Below, piece by piece: positions 55,749 to 64,000 of a stretch of DNA of 64,000 bases. The stretch is from assembly GCA_014155875.1 (NCBI GenBank), contig JACEFZ010012589.1, positions 226,001 to 290,000 of the forward strand, given 5' to 3'. This stretch comes from Cepaea nemoralis. Taxonomy: Eukaryota > Mollusca > Gastropoda > Stylommatophora > Helicidae. The position numbers and the translations under genes were made by a program. The notes under the pieces are model-generated. The model ran no database searches. It worked only from the letters and a program-made list of their open reading frames with translations, and was not told the origin of the DNA. How positions within the stretch are numbered: position 1 is the first letter of the stretch; each line of letters begins with the position of its first letter.

Positions 55749-56109
55749 TTAACTCTTTCGCTACCGTGATCCCATCTGTGGGCACGTTGTATTTCCTGAG
55801 ATGGCAGTCCGCCGTTTTAGTGCCACAAAATGATCAGTGGTTTATTTCACATATTTCTGCTCCGTTTCGCAATTTTAAGTTACAGTAAACTAAAAAGTAG
55901 TACAGCCGAAAGATCTCTACGCCATCTCGGAGCGGTCAATCGTTTTCTAATTTTGGATTCTTGTGAATTTTCAGTTTTAAGGTAGTGTTAATTTGTTTGT
56001 TTTGGTTTTTCACAATGGAAACGCCCACCAGTTTGCGTCCACGTAGTATGACTTGAGATCAAGCTAGATTATTGTTTATAATAATATGTGAATGTGAATA
56101 TTTAGAAAG

Positions 56110-57076
56110 TAGTTTTAGTTGTGTCTAAAGTTTTAGCACGTGGTGATAAAGAAAAACCAGTGAATGTTCGTCAACATTCAACAGCTGAGTGTTTGACAAC
56201 GAAGCACGAATGGCTGAAGTTTACGTCTGTCATTATTGCTATGGGACTTGATCCAAGACCATGTATCAAAGACTACCGGTGTACAAGTGCACATTTATAT
56301 ACTCCTTGGTATGTGGCACTGCCACTACGTTTCCCAGTAATCAATTAGAAAATTATAATATATTTATCACACCATGTTTCATGTATGTCAACCTGAGGGT
56401 ACCCAAAAAAAAATAATAATTTATCCTCTTGTTGACTCTGAAGAATATCCAGGAAGCATTTTACCCATTTGAAAATGTGTCCATTGATGATATGATTATT
56501 TGGTGGAAGGGCTAAACAAAGCTAAAAAAACCATGCATTGTTGTCTCTACCAAGTCTGTAGTTAGAATTGTTGAGAGCGGATTGCGAAAACCGCAAAGCA
56601 AGCTGAAGATGGTCTCCATGAAAATAAAACGGCGATGAATGGCTGCGACAGAATGGACCAAATGGTTGGATATTATAATATCCATGATAGGAAAACCATT
56701 ACGTGGTGGAAGAATATCTACTACTAGATCTTTGAAATTGCACAGATCAATGCTCACATCCTACATTCCATATGGCAAACAGAGAAAGGAGGAAAAAAAA
56801 TTGTTACAGAAGGATTTCAAGTAAAGGAAAGTGCTCATCGCGAAGTAGCTCAGAGTATTCCTGAAAGTTTGACACTCTGCCTGCCGAAGAATTTCAGTCT
56901 GTTGCAGGAAATTATGCCGAAAGATTTACATGAGCCAAGCATTTAATAGAATTTGTCGGTGTCAATAGAGACTGTGTTTTTTGCAGCACTCGAACTAAAC
57001 GACACATATCATCTTTTGTTTGCTCCAGCTGTACTAATAGACCAGACTTGTGCGCCAAAGTTTGCGTTGCAGCCTA
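56110..57076 (+). pseudogene. piggyBac transposase remnant
   Basis: Pieces in order and shifting frames: HEWLKFTSVIIAMGLDPRPC with I-K-D-Y and YTPWY (56200-56320, start of the DDE domain), YPFENVSIDDMIIWWKG (56455-56515, S-I-D-D/E region), NGCDRMDQMVGYYNIHDRKT and W-W-K-N-I-Y-Y (56637-56720, the conserved D-x-M-D-Q motif), and FVGVNRDCVFCSTRTKRHIS with CSSCTNRPDLCAKVCVAAYH (56945-57075, the C-terminal Cys-rich zinc domain). The transposase cuts and pastes at TTAA. Stops, frameshifts and an internal deletion inactivate it. Confidence 0.85.
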
Positions 57077-57169
57077 TCACAAATAGACTGCCACATATAG
57101 TAAATAAAAACAAACAGACATGACAATTAAATGTAAATCTGCCAAGTGTTTTCCTAATTTTTGTCTGAA

Positions 57170-58345
57170 AAAAAATACATGATTCAGAATCTGCGGCGAA
57201 ACTTCTTTTCGGATGGTTGATTGGAAGCAATGGTGTTTATAGTTTAGAATAGTGTTGTTTGTTCAGTAAATTCAATTGGATTAGCAGTGATCAGGATATT
57301 GGATAACAACGCCCCCTCGGTAAGTACAATGTTTACATTATTTTTACCTCTTTTTAACAAATTATTTTAGAAGTTATATTATTATTTGTATTTTATTTAC
57401 AACATACAGCAAAATTTCTCCTACCAACATATTCCTTGTGCTATCTCCTTTATTTTGATATATAATACAACATTTCTGCTACAATTTTAACCATTTTCAT
57501 AACATTATTGCGACATACACCAATTTCCAGATTTCGGCCATTAGTTTTTATCATTTGTGTGAAAAGACATGGTTCAGAATATGCACCAAAACTTCCTTTT
57601 GGGTGATTTAAATGAGCAATACTGTTTATATTCTTGAAGACAAGTGGTGTTTGTTTGATTATTCAGTAAATTAAACATGATTAGCAGTATAGGAGTGTAG
57701 AAAACACATTCTAAGTGCAATGTTTACATTATTTTTACCTACTTTTGTCCAATTATTTTACAAATTATATTATTATTTTTATTTTATTTACAACCTAAAG
57801 CAAACATTCTCCTACCAACATATTCCTTGTGCAATCCCCTTTATGTTGATATATAATACAACATTTCTGCTACAATTGTAACCATTTTCATAACTTTACT
57901 GTGACAGACCCCCACCTTCAAGATTTCAGCCATTATTTTTTGTCATTATTTGTGAAAAATACATGGTTCAGAATATGCACCAAAACTTCTTTTTGGGTTA
58001 CTTTAATGCGCAATACTGTTTATATTCTTGAAGACAAGTGGTGTTTGTTTGATTATTCAGTAAATTAAACATGATTAGCAGTATAGGAGTGTAGAAAACA
58101 CCTTATATGTGCAGTTTTTTAAATAATTTTTACCTCTTTAATTTCATTTGTTATTATTAAACCTCTCATTATTGTCATAATATTTGTAACCTATCAATTA
58201 ATTATTAACACTGTCATGTTCCTTGTGCAATCCTCTTTAATTTGATATGTAATACAATAGGTCTTCTACCACCTTAACCATTTTAAAAGCATTATTGTAA
58301 CACACCCCTAGTTCCAATTTTCTGCCATAAATGTCTGTTTGGTCA
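57170..58345. repeat. 390-bp tandem repeat, three copies, inside piggyBac
   Basis: Copies start near 57177, 57569 and 57960 with catggttcagaatatgcacc, ggtgtttgtttgattattca, gtttacattatttttacct and ccaacatattccttgtgc. The second and third agree closely; the first and the end of the third are more diverged. Confidence 0.85.
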
Positions 58346-58375
58346 CAGCCCAGTTTTTGTTTGGTAGTGAAAGAG

Positions 58376-59888
58376 TTTTAAGAGCATTCTGAACCTCCAT
58401 CTTCAAAATTGCAGGTCCATCATTATTATTTTGAACATCATACTGTTCGTCCCTGTTATCGTCATACAGGGTTTTCACGTAATCTGACCATTCATGTAAT
58501 ATCTGATCTTTTTCTATTATGACTCTTCCATCTTTTGTCTTTAGGCAGCCTGCTGATGTACGTGTTCTTTGATTAGTAAGCTCCTGAATTCTTTTGTGCA
58601 TTAGTTTCGCATTGTTACTGTTGTGTTGTTTTTCAATTTCTCTGCAATTTTTCTCAAGCCATGTTTCTTTTGCCTCCTTACATAAGGTTCTCACCTTTCT
58701 GTGAATTTCTTCATATTTGGCAGGATTATTTTTGTTCTGTCTTCTTGTTTCCATTAGTTGTAAAATTTCTTCAGTCATCCATGTCTTACGGCCCACTTTC
58801 TTTACTTTTGGAATAGTTTTTTCTGCTGCGCAACTGATTGAATTCTTCATCGTTTCCCATTGATCATCTACATCTTGAAACAGGATCTCTAGATCAGACA
58901 ATATATCAAATTTGTTCTTTACTTCTATGTTAAAATTATCTTGTATTTCTTTGTCAGTTTTCAATTTGCACAAGTCATATTTAGGGTTTCCTGCTGTATA
59001 CTTGACTTTCTTTAACTTTACCCTCAATGTGCCTGTAATTAATCTATGATCACTGTAACAGTCTGCATTTGGAACTGTTTTTACGACTGTTAACGCATTT
59101 CGAAACCTTTTGCTAATCAGGATGTAATCTATCTGGTTTTTAATCCTGCTGTCTGGACTCCTCCATGTCCATAATCTTCTAGGATGCTGTTTAAACCAGG
59201 TGTTTCCTACAACCATTTCTTGTTCTTTTGCCCATTCTACAAGTCTGTATCCTCTTTCATTTCTCTCTCCCAAACCATGGTTGCCTACACTGCATCCATC
59301 GCCTTGCTGTCCTATTTTTGCGTTGAAATCACCCATTATGATATTTATTTCTGATTTTTTGCAGTTCTTCAAAGCAGACTCCACGTCATGATAAAATTCC
59401 TCTATGCTTTCTTCACTGCTTTCACTTGTTGGGGCATATACTTGAATGACATTTATTTTAAAAGGTCTTCCGTTTAATTTTACTAATAGGACTCTGTCTG
59501 ACACAGCATGATATCCTTTGACAGAATTTGATGTTTGCTTATCTAATATAATGGCTACACCTCTTTGCTGTTCTTCTCCCCCAAAGTAAATAATCTTACA
59601 ATCCTCTCCTGTCCTTATCCCTGCTCCTTTCCATCTCGTTTCCGATATTCCTAATATGTTAATCTTCTCTCTCTTCATTTCTTTTTTGATGTTTTCTAAC
59701 TTTCCATCTGCATTCATTGTTCTAACGTTCCAAGTTCCTACTTTCAATGATATCAATCTGTTGCATCTAGTAGCCTGTTGACGGTCTGGAGTCACCTGGT
59801 GCGCATGACTATCCCTACCGGGCGAGGTTGCTCCTAAGGAGCACCCATTTACGCCGTTTCTCTGATTATCGATGATTTCACACAACAT
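58376..59888 (-). pseudogene. RTE-A endonuclease and linker
   Basis: About 500 residues open. Order: LKVGTWNVRTMNADGKLENI (about 59730), INILGISETRWKGAG, VAIILDKQTSNSVKG, INVIQVYAPTSESSEESIEE, INIIMGDFNAKIGQQGDG, KNQIDYILISKRFRNALTV, DCYSDHRLITGTLRVKLKKV. These are all core motifs of an APE-type endonuclease, including the G-D-F-N-A and S-D-H sites. The linker ends with MEVQNALK, where the piggyBac end cuts it. The protein makes the target nick for retrotransposition. No internal stop, so this half is well preserved. Confidence 0.92.
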
Positions 59889-60228
59889 GATTTTTTTGGC
59901 ATGTGTAAAGAAGGTAGTTTGCCATTGCTTTCCTTCCTAGCAGTGACCATACTGGTCAGTGACCGTAGCCATTGTCTCCTCAAAAAAGAGATCCTCTGCC
60001 TACCGTCGTGAAGGTGGAGACCATAACCTACAACTATCTGTTGGCTGCTCTCCATCTTCATCCACCACCTGCACCCATGGCTTCACGTAACCCTGATCGG
60101 GGGGCTAAACGGGTACTCCACCTTGCCCAAGGGTGTCCCGTAGGCTAGCGGAGGGAAGGAGGCGCCTTACTTCTCCTTTGATAGGGGATACCCCTACCCC
60201 GCTACCCCAGCGGGGATATATATATATA

Positions 60229-60418
60229 CTAGCAGACCCGGCCCGGCTTCGCCCAGGCCCTGGTGGGGAGCATCTCATTTAATTCATATAAGTAGTCATA
60301 TAAGCTCCCATTCCCGTTCCCGACTGTCTGTCTGTCTGACCCGGCCCAGCTTCACCCAGTCCCTGGTCGGGAGCATCTCATTTAATTCATATAAGTAGTC
60401 ATATAAGTTCCCGTTCCC

Positions 60419-60455
<37 letters not shown>

Positions 60456-61876
60456 ATCATTTATTGGTTGCAGTTAGAACAACCTAGATAAACGAATACC
60501 AACTTACAAAAAGCATTAGAAAGAGCACTTGAAAGATCTTTACATCTTCCCCAACAATTAACTTGGGTGAATGGAGCGGCGGCAGCAGCAGCAGCAGAAG
60601 AAGAAAAAGGAGGAGTAGAAGCTGGGAGGAGGAAGAGGGAGGTGGAGGAGGGAGGAGGAGGAGGGAGGAAGAGAAAGGCGGAAAGAGGAAGAGGAGGGAG
60701 GAGTAGGGAGGAGTAGGAGGGAGGAGGAGGGATTAAGAGGAGGACGTAGAGGGAGGAGGAGAGAAGAGGAGGAGGGAGGAGGAGGAGGATAAGGGAGGAG
60801 GGGGAGGGAGAAGGAGGAGGGAGGAAGAGGGAGGAGGAGGAGGAGGGGGGAAGGATGGAGGAGGAGGAGAAGGGAGGAGGAGTGATAAGGAGGAGGGAGG
60901 GGGAGGGAGGAGGATGAAGGAGGAGAAGAACGCAGGAGGAGGGGAAGGGAGGAGGAGAGGGAGAAGGAGGGAGATGGAGGAGGAGGGAGAAGGAGGAGGA
61001 GGAGAAGGAGGAGGAGGGATGTGGAGGGGGGAGGAGGAGAGGGGACGAGGAGGTAGGAGGAGGAGGGAGAAAAAGGGAGGAGCAGGGAGGACGTAGGAGG
61101 AGGAAGTAAGAGGAGTGATTGCGAGGAGGTAGGAGGAGGAAGAGGAAGGAGGAGGAGAAAGAGGGAGTTGGAGGATGGAGAGGGGGGAGCGGAAGAGGAC
61201 GAGGGTAGGAGGAGGAGGGGAGAGGAGGAGGAGGAGGATTATAACGCATATGCCTATAGATAACTGCAGCGAAAAGGTGGGTCTGTCTATCTATCTGACC
61301 CGGCGTGGCTTCGCCCAGCTCCTGGCGGGTAGCGTCTCATTAAATTCATACAACAAAATAAAGTAACTTAAAAGAATGTCCTTCCACACACCATCCATTA
61401 TTTTTAATGAAAACTGTTTCTAATCACCTGCATGACTGTAGATAACTTCGTAAGCATAAAAAGATGAGTTACAATGTTATGCATTACGCATTATTTTTAT
61501 GAAAACTTTGAAAATGCCTTATAGATTGTATCATTATTTATTATAACTCATATGCCGGTACATAACTATAGACAAAGAGTTTATAAATCTTTGAAAACGA
61601 TGCAACAATATGACTGTAAGTTATACAGTAATGTTATTAACAGTTATGCCCCTTGAAATAACTTTTCTAGAGTTAAGTCCCCTCGGTGTATATAAATTAC
61701 AATGTAAAATGAAAAATTGAATAATATTAAGTAAGCAGCTGATTTCACACTAAAAAAATATCACAGTTGGCTGCGCTGGAATGAAAAGAAGACGTGTAGG
61801 AAATTTCATCTCAATCGGATGGACCGTTCGCGAACGCATAAAGGACACACACACATACATCCTTTTTTTATATATA
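60229..61876 (+). repeat. T-repeat copy 4
   Basis: Two head units (60232, 60338), agaaagagcacttgaaagat (60519), a (CAG)n and GGA array (60590-61237), another head fragment (61297-61350), and the tail with atttcatctcaatcggatgg (61805) ending in TA repeats. Confidence 0.8.
60590..61237 (+). repeat. GGA-rich array 4 with (CAG)n start
   Basis: Starts with a short gcagcagcagcagcag run and continues as GGA-rich purine array for about 640 bp. Confidence 0.95.
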
Positions 61877-61951
<75 letters not shown>

Positions 61952-61972
61952 CACACACACACACACACACAT
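61877..61972. repeat. (TA)n and (CA)n microsatellite
   Basis: About 70 bp of TA then about 25 bp of CA repeats after the T-repeat tail. Confidence 0.97.
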
Positions 61973-61975
61973 ACA

Positions 61976-62041
61976 TGCGGCCCGCCAATAGCTTTACATT
62001 TGTCAATGCGGCCCTACGCACAAAACGTTTGCCCACCCCTG
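61976..62041 (+). mobile_element. hAT-type transposon 3' terminus
   Basis: The sequence ends gtttgcccacccctg, which reads CAGGGGTGGGCAAAC in reverse, a common hAT terminal inverted repeat. The gcggcccgccaata and gcggcccta motifs are usual near such ends. No left end or 8-bp duplication could be found, so it is a fragment. Confidence 0.55.
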
Positions 62042-62935
62042 CCCTAGTCCATACTTGCCCAGTATGCATCCGTCCTGTTGATTTCCAACTTTGGCATTCA
62101 AGTCACCCATTATGATAGTTACTTCAGAATTCTTGCATTTCTTGAAGGCTTTCTCTAAATCACTATAAAATTCATCAATGCTGTCATCACTACTGTCTGC
62201 TGTTGGTGCATAAACTTGTATGACGTTGACATCAAAAGGTCTTCCACTCAACTTCACCAGTAACACTCTGTCTGATACAGTCCAATATCCTTTGATCGAT
62301 TTTGCTCTCTCTGTATCCATTATAATTGCTACTCCTCGCTGTTGTTTCTCTCCACCAGAATAGATTATTCTATATTCCTCAGATGTCATAATGCCCATTC
62401 CTGTCCATCTGGTCTCACATATACCTAACAGGTTAATATTTAATCTTCTCATTTCATTCTTAATGTTATCAAATTTCCCATCCCCACTCATAGTTCTTAC
62501 ATTCCAAGTTCCTACTTTCAATGTTGATATTATTTTGCACCCAGTCGTCTGATGACGGTCTGGAATCACCTGGTGCACATGACTACCCCTACCGGGCGAG
62601 GCTGCTCCTATGGAGCACCCATTTACGCTGTTTCTCTGAATATCGATAAGACTGCAGTACATAATATTCTTGGTATCTGTAAAGAAGGTAGTTTGCCATT
62701 GCTTTCCTTTCTAGCAGTGACCATACTGGTCGATGACCGTAGCCAATGTCTCCCAAAAAAGAGATCCTTTGCCTACCGTCTTGAAACTGGAGACCATAAC
62801 CTACAACTATCTGTCGGCTGCTCCTCAACTTCATCCACCACCTGCACGCATGGCTTCACGTAACCCTGATCGTGAGGCTAAATGGGTACTCCACCTTGCC
62901 CAAGGGTGTCCCGTAGGCTAGTGGAGGGAAGGAGG
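62042..62935 (-). mobile_element. RTE-A LINE, 5' part (leader and endonuclease)
   Basis: Minus-strand frame of 219 residues: LKVGTWNVRTMSGDGKFDNI, INLLGICETRWTGMGIMTSE, VAIIMDTERAKSIKGYWTVS, VNVIQVYAPTADSSDDSIDE, VTIIMGDLNAKVGNQQDG, then cut at LGKYGLGQ by the hAT end. The leader at 62660-62935 matches 59890-60160. The endonuclease lacks the DYILI and SDH parts. It is a diverged copy of RTE-A. Confidence 0.87.
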
Positions 62936-63009
62936 CACCCATCAAGGCATTACTATCATGCTATTATATTTTAAATATTCTCTAAGCAAACGTAATTGCA
63001 CCAGCATTT

Positions 63010-63010
<1 letters not shown>

Positions 63011-63104
<94 letters not shown>
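63011..63104. repeat. (GA)n microsatellite
   Basis: Ninety-four bases of perfect GA repeat. Confidence 0.98.
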
Positions 63105-63107
<3 letters not shown>

Positions 63108-63639
63108 TACTTGTTCAAATTGAATGAAATTTACAAACATAAATGACATTTCTTCTAAACATATTTATCAACATAAACCCCATAGACTTCCAAGGTCTTT
63201 CGCCGTTAATGTAAGTAAATTGTCTCTAAATTGTGGGTGGCCTTAAGAGGCCAGTAAAAAAATGTTGTTTCCCCACAGAGGGGAAACTATGTGCATATGA
63301 CAGTACTTTATCATTAAAAGTACAGTTTTAAGAATTAAACATAAACATAGAATTGAAAAAGTTGGTCATAAAATGTAAGTAAATAAAGATTAAACAAATG
63401 TTGTATAAACATTTTAATAGCTTTCTTCTCACGATTGCAAATATATGACTGCGGTATTGATTGTTTTATTTCTCAAAGAAAAATGAAAGATTTTAATGTT
63501 AGTTATTGGTATTATACTTAGGTATACCATTTTCATTTTCAAATTCTAGTAATTTCCCTTGTATCAATATTAGATGTTTATGTCCCCCTACCATGCGCAG
63601 ACTGCTAATGCAACCATAGATTAATCTTAGGCAATTTAC
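63105..63639. other. AT-rich spacer, nothing recognised
   Basis: No coding motif or clear repeat. Confidence 0.4.
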
Positions 63640-63808
63640 ATATAAGGTAGACCAAGAAGACGGTGGAGAGATAATATATATACAGACCTACAAGCACTTG
63701 GAATCAGCGACTGGCAAGAGAAGGTCAACCAGAGAGACGAATGGAGACGGATTGTATCTGCAGCAAAGAACCTCAATGGCTCGGAACGCTGAAGAAGAAG
63801 AAGAAGAA
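63640..63808 (+). mobile_element. LINE 3' end fragment with (GAA)n tail
   Basis: Plus-strand reading RPRRRWRDNIYTDLQALGIS, DWQEKVNQRDEWRRIV and SAAKNLNG ends at a stop and (GAA)5. This is the usual closing motif of several LINE polyproteins (GRPRxRWxDxI...DRxxWRxxV). The family differs from RTE-A, RTE-B and LINE-C. Confidence 0.65.
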
Positions 63809-64000
63809 TTTACATATAAACTTAAAGAAAGTCAAATATACAAATAGAAACGCAAAAATTGATCTACAGGCACTGAAGAGTGAGGAGATAAAAGAAAAAT
63901 TCAATGTAGAGGTAAAGAACAGATTCGATGCATTGTCCGATATGGAAATATTATTTCAAGACGTCAGTGACCAATTGGAAATATAAAAGAAATCAGTCAA
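63809..64000 (+). mobile_element. RTE-A fragment, cut by the window edge
   Basis: LKKVKYTNRNAKIDLQAL and NVEVKNRFDALSDMEILFQD with V-S-D-Q match the segment just after the endonuclease of RTE-A (58860-59010, minus). It starts abruptly after the GAA tail of the previous fragment and has a stop near 63984. Confidence 0.78.

Larger units (their letters stand above)
55749..58381 (+). mobile_element. piggyBac-type DNA transposon at TTAA
   Basis: TTAA at 55749-55752 and 58378-58381 flank 2625 bp. Ends: left CTCTTTCGCTACC, right (reverse) AACTCTTTCACTACC, a short inverted repeat offset by two bases. The paralogous RTE-A copy at 23380-23400 shows the empty site with a single TTAA (atggttaagagcattctg). 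A decayed transposase lies at 56110-57076 and three tandem 390-bp units fill the right half. Confidence 0.92.
54297..60215 (-). mobile_element. RTE-A LINE, near full-length, interrupted by piggyBac
   Basis: Minus strand: 5' leader (60215-59890), endonuclease and linker (59888-58382), RT and C-terminus (55748-54371), 3' tail with ccatcc-type repeats (54297-54310). Without the 2.6-kb piggyBac it is about 3.3 kb, the normal RTE size. The endonuclease half is open; the RT half has frameshifts. Endonuclease and RT resemble BovB/RTE elements (the family annotated in animals as craniofacial-development-protein-2-like). Confidence 0.9.

Overview
The window looks like a repeat-dense piece of an invertebrate animal genome. 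A mollusc or other lophotrochozoan is my guess from the repeat types; this is inference and no sequence here names the species. The evidence for an animal nuclear genome is a multi-exon gene with GT-AG introns, a Pol III tRNA gene with a T-run terminator, tRNA-derived SINEs, several LINE families, Ty3/gypsy-like LTR elements, mariner, hAT and piggyBac DNA transposons, and kilobases of mini- and microsatellite. There are no operons or bacterial-type genes.

The one clear host protein gene is SCO1 (minus strand, 38485 down to 20726), the mitochondrial copper chaperone of cytochrome c oxidase assembly. I reconstruct seven coding exons with consensus splice sites and matching phases. They carry a long N-terminal presequence region, one membrane helix, the thioredoxin-like domain with the CPDVC copper motif, and the distal copper-binding His. 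Its introns are loaded with LINE fragments, SINEs, a piggyBac-like MITE, and minisatellites, one of which grew out of the end of a SCO1 exon. A tRNA-Ala(AGC) gene lies at 10645-10717. A single exon at 11105-11387 (minus) may be the first exon of a claudin/PMP22-like four-helix membrane protein.

Layout: 1-2061, tail of a plus-strand LTR retrotransposon (RNase H end, then a 3' LTR). 4430-7795, a decayed minus-strand gypsy-like element with the unusual order gag-PR-IN-RT-RH. 8281-20650, SINEs, the tRNA, minisatellites, LINE 3' ends and an internally deleted mariner. 20726-38485, SCO1. 38835-46560, a near full-length LINE (called LINE-C here) split by a 3.1-kb TG...CA element and a 609-bp solo LTR, each with 5-bp target duplications. 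47190-54200, tandem copies of a repeat (called T-repeat here) that contain huge GGA-rich arrays. 54297-60215, a near full-length RTE-type LINE (RTE-A) split by a 2.6-kb piggyBac at TTAA. 60229-64000, another T-repeat, an RTE-A 5' fragment, an hAT end and further LINE fragments.

Names used here: RTE-A and RTE-B are two LINE families with BovB/RTE-like endonuclease and reverse transcriptase; LINE-C is a third family with a C-terminal C2H2-like finger. None of the transposon genes looks intact. The most informative content is the nesting order of insertions, the exon-edge duplications in SCO1, the copia-like domain order in a gypsy-type element, and the GGA-array repeat.
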